DNA from: Heliopora coerulea
Taxonomy: Eukaryota > Cnidaria > Anthozoa > Scleralcyonacea > Helioporidae
Direction of reading: 5' to 3'
Assembly: GCA_030142905.1 (NCBI GenBank)
Contig: JASJOG010000057.1
Coordinates: 682,501-746,500, forward strand
DNA: 64,000 nucleotides
The position numbers and the translations under genes are program-made. This document shows positions 1-10,800 of the stretch, piece after piece; positions within the stretch are counted from its first letter, which is position 1, and every line of letters begins with the position of its first letter. The notes under the pieces are model-generated. The model was given only the letters and a program-made list of their open reading frames with translations, did no database searches and was not told the origin of the DNA.

Positions 1-197
1 CACAAAAAAACAAAAAACAAACCAACCAAAAATTCATGACATGATAATTTTACGGCAAATATTTTGGCCTCCTCAGTTTGTATTGTTTAATACGGAAAAT
101 CAAATTTTTCATAATTACTGTTTTAAAAAAAAGGTCCTGTAAGATTGCTTGAAACAGAGGCTTGAATAACAATTCACATACGAGAATCAATCATGAT

Positions 198-1482
198 TTA
201 GTCGTCGGTATCAGTTTCCTCCTCATTGTATCGGACTTCGTCATAATCTGGCCATTCACTCCATGTAGACTCATTTGCAGGTACCCTGTGAAAAAGACAA
301 ACATGTACAAAGTATTTCTAAAATAAGAAGAAGGATGTCAAATTGCAAGGGCCTGAGCAGGGTCCGCCGATAGCTAAGAATGGTCCTGGGGAAGGTAAAG
401 TCGTACGGAGCCTAAATTTTTCTGACGTTTGAGGCGGCGAGGAATCGGGACAAATTTTTCACACGTATTCATATTGTAGAAATAGTATTTATTGACTGCT
501 CTAAAATATTTGAATATGTCTAAAATTAATTTATCCCATATTATTAAAGAAGATTTGCGGATTTGCGTGGCGCAGCCGGCCAAGGTTCGCTTACGTAGTG
601 CGGGTCCTACGGCAGTTTCTCCGGTTAGCTCCCCCCTACTCTCGGCGCTCCTTAACCCCAGTCAACATAAGTGAAAATCTGATATTTTAGACTCCAGCTC
701 TGTAACAATCTCGTGTACACCCATATCACACCATGCCAAACTGAATGACATTGTACGACATATCTACCATTCCAAAGCTTATAATATATCATACCAATAT
801 ATCATACCAAACCATGCCACATAATACTAAATTATAGCCTATTATACCATTCAATACTAAAACAACTATAAGCTATATCATAGTATGCCATAATACACAC
901 ATCACTATGCAATGCCATAGTACATACATCACATTATACAATGAAACTAAACATCACCATTTTATACCAGACCATATCTACTACATTATTATTGCGTCCT
1001 ATGCTATGAATCGATTTATACCACATTGTGCCATTTACCATACCATACTGTATCAAGCGGTATATAATTTACTACAAAATTATACTAAAACCACATTATA
1101 CCAATGCTATACTATATCATATTTCACTGTACCATACAATCCTATCCTATGCTTTGCTACGCTATGCTATGCTACGATAGGCCATGCTGTGTCATGTTAT
1201 GCTCTGATTTACACAAAATTACGCACTCTTGCATTGGCACGTTTTCAAAATAACTTGCTATGGACATAAGTTGTTGGTTAGGAATTCCCCCTTGCTGTTG
1301 ATTGCTGCTGTCGTCTTGAGCTTCTGAAGAAAGGAGAGCTTCTGCGGCCAGTCTTTTCCTCCTGTTTTGTTTCCTTAGTACGAAAAGATTTGACTCAATT
1401 AAGATATTTGAGGATTAAAATAAAGTTATGCCTCCATTTTTCCGTGCTGTTTAAAAGCGGTTATAAATATAAACGTTTAAAA

Positions 1483-1522
<40 letters not shown>

Positions 1523-4500
1523 CTACAGACGGAACCGTTTCGGCCTATTGGGCCTCATCAGTGTAGTGCTGATGAGCAGGATGGAGAAGCCTACATTATA
1601 TAGGCAACTCAAATGTCCCACGCTTGTGGTACATCTAAGCCATGCCAGTCTATATATAAACCCTTTATAAGCGTTTTCAAACATATAACTGCTCATTAAT
1701 TGACCAACCACAAAAAGACTCCGAATGACAAAGTTACTCAGTGAGAGAAGACCCATATGAAACCTTAAAAGTGAGGAAATCACAAGGAATAGAGCCATAA
1801 ATAAAACACGGGATGAAATCTAGACCTGCGCGCAGGCTAGATGAAATCTGGCCCTATCTTTGCGTTCCTCTGGTGGAAAAATCCTTCCTTACCTTCTACA
1901 GATAAAGATCATCAAACCGATAAAAAGCACAGCAGGACAACCAACGATAAGTCCGGCTAGAATATAAGTTTTTGTTGCAACGGATCCTTTCAAGAAATTA
2001 AAAAAAAGTCTTTAAAGTCAGACACAAAATAAACCTTGAACAAACAGACATACAGACACATAAAAACGGAAACACGGACCTGTAAAAATATAGTTATTCA
2101 TAATTATTTATTAAATAATTATTTTCAATTATAAATAATTAATTATAAAAGTATTCATTAAATAATATAAATATGGCCTATAGATAAATGGACGGACAGG
2201 CTAAAAGACTGACAAACGGATGCATAGACAGGTGGACAGAATTGAAGAAAAAGTATAAGATTGCTCGTTTGTTTATGTTACAATGAATTTGAAAATGAAT
2301 GTTTACAAAAACTCACTTTTTTTGACACACAGCCTTCCTTGCTTGTATTGTTTAAATCCTGGTTTACACTGACACTTATAGCCACCCACTTGGTTTAAAC
2401 ATACAGCGTCCTTATGACACTCGTGACTTTTATCTGCGCATTCGTCTTTATCTAAACAAAGAAAAACAAAATGTATGGACGTTTTACAGTTTTTGAGACG
2501 AAGCTATGTAAAGTTGAAAGGTAAAGTGTCTTCATTTATACTGGATAACCCTATCAGCTACATAAGCTGTTCTCCCTAGAGGCACAGTAAGAGCCACCCC
2601 TCATGGGTCCAGTGTTACTACAGGAGGAAACTGGAGTACCAGGAGAAAACCTGCGATGCTTGGTAGAGACAAACTGGGCAACACTCTTTTCACATGTGAC
2701 CAAGGTAACTTTAATCAGATAACTGCACGGAGTCGGAATCGGACCCTAGTCACAGTGGTGAGAGACATTTACTCGACCACTGTGCCACCAGCACACCACG
2801 CCGCATAGACGAAGGGTTTAAAATGTGCAGAAAAGAAAAACATGGGGGAAAGTTTTAAAGTGTTGACAGTATTACGATTATTTATAGGTTTCTAGGTTTT
2901 GGATTCGATTACTAAAACCGGTTCTTGTTTCGATTACTAACATCGTTCGGGATATATCATTAATTCTTAATATCCGATTCCTAATTAATATTAAGCATTA
3001 ATATCCATTTCCTAATTTAAATCCAAAAGATCCTACAGCATTTCATATTCTTGCATATTTTTCTCCAAGGAATTTTTCTATTGGTTATTTTGTCACTAAA
3101 CGTACCTTTGCAATGTCTTCCATCTCCTGTGTACCCTAATTTGCAAACGCATTTATAAGAGCCAATTTCGTTGATGCACTGTGCATGTTCGGAGCAAGAG
3201 TTAGTCTGGTGACATTCGTTGAAAACTGAAATTAAAGAAAAATATTGCATGTATAGATGAATGATTATTTTCACTAAATTAACCGTTTTATACATCTCCA
3301 AACGTAAACTGCGCTGCCATTAACAGAAAATGAAGTATCAATGATTGACGTGTTAAACTGAGAAATTTGAAAATTTATTGCACTGCAGAGTGTTTTTATT
3401 GCAACTGGAGAAGTTTTTAATTAGTTTATTCTTCTTTTAGTGTAATTGTACAAGTTTACAAAACAAAAACCTAATCAATGAATGCTTCAAAATAATGTCA
3501 CGATTCCGGAAAATCCCGTTTAATTTAAGATTGGCTAGTATAAGAATCAGTTAAGTACCTATGCATACACTAAGGACTTTTCTGTCTAGCTTTGTAGTTT
3601 ATTTATTTGTTTTTGAACTGATGAAGGAACAAAGTAAGAAACACTTGTTTTGTTTATTCTAGTTCTTTACACCAATACTTCCTAAGATACCGATGACTTT
3701 CGGTTTACTTACTGAACCAAAAGAAAGACAGTTTGCCGTCCTCCTACCTTCACATTCACTCGCGTCAGATTTTCTCTTGAAACCCTTCTTGCACTGACAT
3801 TCGTATGAATTCCTTTTTACGACACAAATTTCTCTTTTGGGATCGCAAGTATTGACCATCCCATAGTCCCTGTGACAAGCATCTGTGTTTGCGCAAAGAG
3901 AAGTAGATTAGAAGCGGTTCAATTAAACGCAATAAATGGATCCTGAAATTCATGTAAAATATTATTCTGCTATGTAGATATAGTTAACCAATCGTGCAGC
4001 GAGTATCTGCACATACAAGCTCAGAGATTGATTAGTCTTCCACTTCAACCACAGGGATTCCTCCCAATGTAAGAGGAACCAGTAATCATGAGTTTTCTCA
4101 CTGGTACTGCAGGTTATCCGATAGAGCGTACCACATCTACCACAAACAAGCGTTTTAACTAATATTTTAACTTACCAGGTTTTTTTGGTGGTCTTGTTTT
4201 ATTTTGAGGTGTGGTTGTAGGTGTAGGTGATGTAGTATTGACTTGAATTTGCGATGCATTCGTCAATGGTCGACAGACATCGTCTTTGGTTAAGTCTTCT
4301 ATGAGTCTCTTGGCCAGAGGTTTTGGGGAGTAACATTTCAACATATTCAAATCTATGATTTTCTCCCGGTTCGAATCATTTTTAATGGCGTCTAAAAACC
4401 AGGAAATGTTACAGTCGCATATGAAGGGATTATCTTCGAGGTTTCTGGTGTGAAAAAGAGAAATATGCGTCAAAGTACATCAAAAGGAAGTAAATGAAAG

Positions 4501-5058
4501 TTAGTGGATGATGTAGAGGAGCAACGGAAAGAAAAAGAAAAGGAGGAGAACAAAAATTGAACTCGAAGACAACTACGAACAACCATGGAAGAAGAGGAAG
4601 AAGAAGAACAAGAAAAAGGAGAAGACGAGAAAGAAGAAGGAAAAGAAGTAAAAGACGAAGAAGAAGAACGAGAGGAGTAATTATAAAAGTTATAATAAGG
4701 AGAAAAAAGCAGTGGAAGAACTGGTAGAAAATCAACATAAAAAGGGAAAGAAAATGAAGAAGAAAGCTTAAAAAATACTTTAGAAAAAGATGTCTTGATA
4801 ACAAAAGCTCATTGGTTTAAAGACACTCAGATTAATAAATTTCGATTCAATTAAGTTTGCAAAAATTCCAAAACTTTACCTGACATAAAAATTCCATTGA
4901 AATAGGTCGTTCGGAATCCTTTTTAAATTCTGTCCTGCACAGTCTATCTCGTTGCTAGTTTTATTAAATTGGCATCCCTTTGGATAATTATGTGCGATAC
5001 AGTATCCATTAAATAAGACGAATATCAAGAGTGCTCTGTTCAAACCTACATGGAGCAT
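198..5058 (-). CDS. G1: LRR-cap/EGF type I transmembrane receptor (388 aa predicted)
   Basis: Eight exons read in one frame: 4880-5058, 4176-4444, 3748-3882, 3106-3225, 2317-2451, 1893-1986, 1227-1373, 198-285. Exon 1 encodes a hydrophobic signal peptide and a reduced LRR N-cap with two Cys, ending near LKRIPNDLF. It splices in phase 2 straight to an LRR C-cap exon (NPFICDC...W...C...C) followed by a Thr/Pro-rich, N-glycosylatable stalk (TTSPTPTTTPQ). Three EGF exons follow, the first a divergent C-x-C type, the last ECHKDAVC...GGYKCQC. The TM exon reads YILAGLIVGCPAVLFIGLMI. The cytoplasmic exons give a basic stop-transfer (RRKQNRRKR), a Gln-rich stretch and an acidic end with WSEWPDYDE. The architecture predicts a cell-surface adhesion or recognition receptor; the ligand is unknown. 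This is one of the simplest members, with a single cap pair. A consensus TGACGTCA lies 48 bp upstream. An ATTAAA poly(A) variant is present near 86-91. Confidence 0.8.
700..1215. repeat. Degenerate ACCAT/ATACC-rich repeat in G1 intron
   Basis: Loosely repeated units such as CATACCAT, TATACCA and CTATGCTA fill most of the intron between the G1 tail and cytoplasmic exons. The plus-strand open frame across it is a by-product of the repeat. Confidence 0.5.
1481..1800 (-). mobile_element. Hammerhead-bearing retroelement remnant plus TA microsatellite
   Basis: The hammerhead sits at the 3' end of an unassigned stretch (about 1568-1800), which ends in a TA repeat at 1481-1520. Penelope-like elements and retrozymes carry such ribozymes in their terminal repeats. 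No reverse transcriptase or GIY-YIG fragment is recognisable here, so element type and left limit are uncertain. Confidence 0.45.
1522..1567 (-). ncRNA. Type I hammerhead ribozyme in G1 intron
   Basis: On the minus strand all hammerhead parts occur in order: stem I strand ACTACA, core CTGATGA, stem II GGCC-CAATA-GGCC, core GAA, stem III ACGG-TT-CCGT, cleavage base C, then stem I return strand TGTAGT. Stem I pairs 6 bp, stem II 4 bp, stem III 4 bp including the conserved A-U pair. Every catalytic-core base is present. Short stem III type I hammerheads of this kind are known from Penelope-like elements and retrozymes in animals. It is in the same orientation as G1, between its TM (1893-1986) and cytoplasmic (1227-1373) exons, so it would be transcribed within the G1 pre-mRNA. 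A TA microsatellite follows the return strand directly. Confidence 0.85.
2541..2800 (-). mobile_element. tRNA-derived SINE, copy 1
   Basis: About 250 bp in a G1 intron, clearly homologous to the copy at 19326-19576 in G3. Read on the minus strand, the head carries an A-box-like TGGCACAGTGG (2777-2787) and a B-box-like GGTCCGATTCCGA (2733-2745), 32 bp apart, as in RNA polymerase III tRNA-type promoters. Confidence 0.6.
4500..4685. repeat. GAA/GGA purine-rich tract in G1 intron
   Basis: Low-complexity AAGAAGAAGA-type plus-strand sequence in the intron between N-cap and C-cap exons. The hydrophobic minus-strand frame it creates is not coding. Confidence 0.6.
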
Positions 5059-5105
5059 TTTTTCTGTACGACAACCCTCCTCATTTCACTCGAACATTTT
5101 GATTA

Positions 5106-5113
5106 TGACGTCA
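5106..5113. promoter_or_regulatory. CRE/ATF-type site upstream of G1
   Basis: Perfect palindrome TGACGTCA, 48 bp upstream of the G1 ATG. The same octamer, or one mismatch of it, precedes all six genes at similar spacing. CREB/ATF bZIP factors bind this consensus; use here is inferred from position. Confidence 0.55.
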
Positions 5114-5938
5114 TACATTAATTTAGTCACATGATTTTTACGAACATTAAAAGATTCATACGTGACTTGGAACTAATTCATGTGGAAAACGCTAAGGAAA
5201 TCAGTACCGTGCCACAATTGGGAAATCCTATCTTAATTAGCATAAAAGTTCGACTACTTTAAACTAACTTTCTTAAATACGGAATCTTTGGAGAACCCAG
5301 ATTATGATATGGAAATTCGAATTTGATCTCATTTTTAAACACCTTAAAGATGGTTAAAAGCTCGGCTACAGCCTTATTTTTCCGCTCACTTCTCTGATTT
5401 TGGAAATCAAATCAAAAGCTTCTTCACGTGTATGATGTACTACATGAAGATTTACGAGACCATCACGGATTTTACCAAGCTAATATGTTCGAAAATGTTT
5501 TCTGAAATTCAAAAGAAAGAAAACTACGCAATCCTTTATCTAATGAGCTATTGGATTTAAATATAGAGGGAAAGTTATTATGGTTTATTAGCCACGGGTT
5601 AACAATCAACTGAGGACTTAAACATTAATACCCAATCTTTGTTCTTTAGAGGGCCACGGATTTCATCAGCAATATCTACGCGAACCGCAGTGCCAGGATA
5701 ACATTTCCGTGTGAAGATTCCTGGTTTGTTGAATGAAGCGGAAACTTTAGTTTCCAATGTTTGTTGCAGGCATCCAGAATATAGTCAAACAAAAAGATAG
5801 AAAAAGAAAAGCACACTGTCACCAAAACATAAGATATCCCGTTTTAACTCGACACAGAAAGGTATGTGATACTGTGATAGAGTATTTGGTGTTACATAGC
5901 TTCGCTAGAAATCCACCGGCCACAACAAAAACAACGAC

Positions 5939-6036
5939 TAAGGCCCAGTTCAAACGTCGAACTTTTTATGTGCCGAATCAAATGCAAATCAGTTTAAAGA
6001 AGGCACATGAAAAGTTCGACGTTTGAACTGGGCCTA
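5939..6036. mobile_element. 98 bp hairpin MITE
   Basis: Inverted arms of about 34 bp: GGCCCAGTTCAAACGTCGAA at the left and its complement TTCGACGTTTGAACTGGGCC at the right, with about 25 bp between. Nearly perfect arms suggest recent insertion. Confidence 0.7.
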
Positions 6037-6842
6037 GAGCTCCCGTCAAATAAAAATTGGATCTTCAAACTTCACCTTTGCTCGCTATTTGAGTTCTGAT
6101 GGTTCTGGTGGCGTGTGACTCACCAGTAATCAGATCAGTGACTCCTTTCCTCGAGGGAGACTTTTCTCTTAGCATGTCAAGAACGTTTTTGATCGTCCAT
6201 ATTACCACTTACCGCGCAACTTCGCTTCGCGTCCCAAAATGAAGCGAGGCCTTCCGACGAGGGGAGTACCCGAACGAAATAACTTCTTTGGCGTCAGGAC
6301 CACACATTGCTTTCCAAAGGCCCGTGTTTAAGATGTAAAATGGAGAGAAGGGCCGACAATCATTCAGCTTGATTTCCACCAGGCGAAATTTTCCACGTGG
6401 ACAAAATTTTTTCTTTGCTTTTTGATTCCACCCCTGTGTGGAATCAGGTTATCGAGAACAACTTGCCTGCGTTCTATTCGCTGCTATTTGTTTCCCGAGT
6501 TTAGTTGAGAAAGAACTGAAGGGTAGATCTAGATTTAAATTTTCCAAAACTACTTTTTTCCACAGCATTTGCTAAAAAATGAAATTTCTCTATTGACATC
6601 ACTTGATGTAGGCGAATAATCACGAAGCGAATTAGTCCTACGAAAACATGCAGAGTAAAGACATAAAAGTGAAAAATGTTATAACATATTCGTTGTTTTT
6701 ACCTTCTAGTTTTTGTTAGTGAGATACAGAAGAAGCCAGAATTGCAATATTTCTTCCTATATATATGTATATATATAAAATGAAATATATATATATATGT
6801 GAAATATATAAACGCGGGTTTTTAACTATTATCCATCCAAAG

Positions 6843-7790
6843 CTATTCATCATCGTAGTCAGCGTAAGGTTGGTCATAATATTCTCCTTCGTCTTCTTCT
6901 TCCGACCAAGTTGTAATCATGGAAACGTTGGGTACAATCCTGAAAGGTTTGATAGCAGAATTACAAAGAACTTCATAAACAAAGTAGCGTTAAGCCTCCA
7001 TGTATTTATGAGGAACAACTTGCAGCTGATGACAAGAACTAAAGATGAATGCGTATCTACGGCTTAAAGCAACTTACCCTTTTGGTTGCATGTCCAAAAA
7101 GTAATTGTCAAGCATGAGCATTTGTTGCTGAAGTTGTTGCTCGTCTTGTGGAAGAAGAGGATTTCGTTCTGTTGCGTAGTCTTCTGCATTATTTGTGGAG
7201 GGTTTCTCGACATCTTTACGTCTTCTAGTTGAAAATATGTACAATGATTATATCACTTGAGGACTAAGGTCCAAGCGCTAAACACAAACATGTGCAGATA
7301 ATTTATGATATAGGCCCCACTGGCGAATATTACAGTGATTATTGTTGCCCTGATATATGTACCTTTTGTGGTTGGAATGTACTTTACAACACCATAACAT
7401 TAGGAAGGAAAAAGCCAGTATGAATAAGAAGCCTAAAACAGCTATCACGATGGCTCGAGATATCTTGGAATTTCCTAGTGAAAAGGGAATTGTTTAAAAA
7501 TTATTGTTGCTCAGGACAAGATGAAAAGGTAGAAAAGAAACGTCATAATTTTGAGGTTAAGAATGCCAGGGAAAATGAAAGAGGAAGTAATGAACACATG
7601 AGTGGCAAAAAAGGTAGTAGGATAGAAATAGAAGGAGGAGATGGGGATAATAATAATGATGATGATGATGATGATGATGGTGATGATGGTGATGATGATG
7701 ATGATAATGATGATAATGATGATGATGGTGGTAGTGATTGTGATGATGATGATGACGATGGCAGTGGTGGTGGTGGTGAAGGCGATGATA

Positions 7791-7843
<53 letters not shown>

Positions 7844-10800
7844 GATGATGATAATGATGATGATGATGATAATGATGATGATGATAATGATGATGATGAT
7901 GATAATGATAATGATGATGATAATGATGATGATGATGATAATGATGATGATGATGATAATGATGATGATGATGATAATGATGATGATGATGATAATGATG
8001 ATGATGATGATAATGATGATGATGATGATAATGATGATGATGATGATGATAATGATGATGATGATAATGATGACGATAATGATGATAATGATGATGATGA
8101 TGATGATGGCAGTGGTGGTGATGGTGATGATGACGATGATGATGATGATAATGTTCGTGATGATCATCATAAGGATGATGATGATGATGACGATTATGAA
8201 AAGGTGAATAAGTAGAATGAGGAAAGTATACAGGGGCCAAGAATGATAGAAAGGATGGTAAAAAGAAAACATGAAAGAAAGTAATGAGAGAAAGAAGAAC
8301 AGAAAGAAACAGGAAAGAACGATAAAAAGAAGGTAAGATAGAAAGAAAAGAAAGAGGAGAGGAAAAAAGAAATAAGAACGTAAGAAAGGACACAGAAAAA
8401 AAAAACAGTAATGGAAAAAGGAGAAGACAGATAAACTAAGAAGTAAAAACCAAGAAAAAAAAAGTTGCTAGTAAGCAAGAAAGGAGATGAAAAGTAAAAG
8501 TAAAGGAAACACAATTCAAAAAGAGAAAAGAGAAACCGTCAACGTCACCTGTTTTCTCACAAAGAGTTCCGTTCCTGAGTTGGTTGAATCCTGCTTTGCA
8601 TTGGCATTTGTATCCTCCAACCTGGTTTATACATACTGCATCCTTATGGCAGTCGTGTTTAGCGACCGCGCACTCATCTAGATCTAAACGATAAAATCTA
8701 GTAAGTAGACCAACGTAGCATTTGTTTGAGGTGTAATTATTGTGGATAGAATACCTTGACAATGCCTGCCATTTCCAGTATAACCTGTCTTACAAACACA
8801 TCGGTATGACCCGATCAGGTTGATGCAACGAGCATGTGCAGAGCAATGGTTCCTTTCGTCGCATTCGTTGGTATCTGAGCGAAAAAAGGACAAGTGAAAG
8901 CACCATGCAGAATAGTCAGGAATCACTTGCCAACATTAAATATTTCTAATAATATGGATGAAAAATTTCTCGATTCTGATTGGCTGAAAGTAGTGTAATT
9001 TCAAGGTGACAATAGAAAAAAATGCAACACTAATTTGTACTTACTTACCCTTTTGGGGTACTAAATTAAACTTTTTTCGCACTGTATTACTTTTTCCAGG
9101 TAAATTAATTATCGGCAATAACATGATCTCTCATCTAATTTGAAATAGCACGCACTTGTGAGGTTTTCAAAGACTTCGAACATTACTCATCCTTCGGACT
9201 CATGCTGCTTTGATAGTCTTTGAAAAACTCCCCCTTGTTTTTTTTCTAAATTGCACTGGAAACCTTGCTAATGCCTCTAAAACAACACATTTTGAAAATG
9301 ATACAGTAAAGGCTACAATATTTACATGAAAATGGAAAGTTATTTTACTAATTAAATAAACTAAAGGCGAAAGTTTCCCATATTGAACCAACTTTTTGTC
9401 CAAAGATGAGAATTTTCAGGAAAAATAAGACAATCTTCTTCCGACGCAAATGATTTTATTCGTAACGTAATTTTATGAGGATTACTGAATGGTCTTTACC
9501 TTTGCATTGATCATTGTGTCCATCTTCGTAAAATCCCGTTATGCATTGGCACTCAAAAGATCTTTCTCGGTCAACACAAATTTGAGAAGTCGATGGACAA
9601 GGTTTAAAAATCCTCTCACAGGGTGTACCAACTGGAACCAAGTCAACACAAATGCAATATTAGATTCGAGTGTGAGCTATTTGGCCAATCTTTTATCTAC
9701 AAGGGATTTTTAACGAGTTCATAAAACCTGCTAAACGCTAGGTTACCCTTTAGTTGGCCATTTTTTGCGTACTGTCGAAACAAAGCGAGAGTAACTCCTG
9801 AGCATGAAACACTGAAAATATTTTTCCTCTCTGACGATTCTTTAGATTATTGGAACATTAAAAATTATTATATTTTTCGACAGCGGAATTCTGTTAACTG
9901 GTCCTGAATCAAGGTTGCTAAAACGAATTTGATTTATAACTTATCCTTTACTTTTTCAAAAAAATGAATCGTTCATCATGTGTTTGCTCTTTAAAACCGA
10001 CCGTTTCAAATAGTTCGGAAGCAAAGTATCCATTAGGCCACACCCAGTGCACGGAACTGATGAGGAATCACCTTCAGTGATATCTATTCCGAGGTGACTT
10101 AGCAAGAGATTATGCATTTACACGAACCGTGTGTGCCATTCTCGGAAAAAACAGCATTACAAACACATTTATATGATCTATCTATGTGTACACCTATTGC
10201 ATTATCTGAGCACGACATATTGCCAATGCAATTCTCACCTAAAATGAAAATTGAAAGGATACTAGTGGGCAGACAAGAGTCGATTTTTTAATTTTTTTAT
10301 TAGAAGTCTTCCTTTGGGGAGTCAAAATTTTCCGGCAAATTGCCAGAGTAGACTGACAGCAAATCGGTCCGCACAAAAGAGAGTCAAACAAGTTTAACCT
10401 TTCCTGACAAGATTTCCCACCTTGACGAGTGAATTTCTGGTGTTTGGCAGAGTAAAATAGTGGAAGAATTTGACTGCAGAGAAAGAGATATATTTCTTAA
10501 AACTTTGTTGTACTTTAATTTTGTACTTTGTACATCATGGATATCACCATATTGAATTTTCCTCGATTATTCCCATGTAGAAACAAATACTCAGAGAAAT
10601 TTTATTCGTTCAAATTTTGACGTCGTCGAGTGCCTATCTGCTGTGACAGCGCATCTTGCTCAACCAACAAAGACTCAGAAAGCAATAAACAAACCAAATA
10701 AGCAGACAAACAAACTGACAAACAAAATACCTTTTTGATAAAAATTAATTAACCAAGTAGCCAACCAGCTAACAAACAATGATAAAGGAAACAATGATAA

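Larger units (their letters stand above)
5059..6842. other. Intergenic G1-G2
   Basis: Holds the G1 promoter with its CRE site, then unassigned sequence, a short hairpin element at 5939-6036 and, near 6760-6800, a TA repeat in the G2 3' flank. No supported gene. Confidence 0.6.

Noticed and set aside
907..1269. 120 aa plus-strand frame
   Set aside because: It spans a degenerate ACCAT repeat and overlaps the minus-strand cytoplasmic exon of G1, which is supported by homology to G2 and G3.
7478..8393. Long poly-Asp, poly-His, poly-Ile and poly-Met open frames
   Set aside because: They are six-frame shadows of a GAT microsatellite in a G2 intron.
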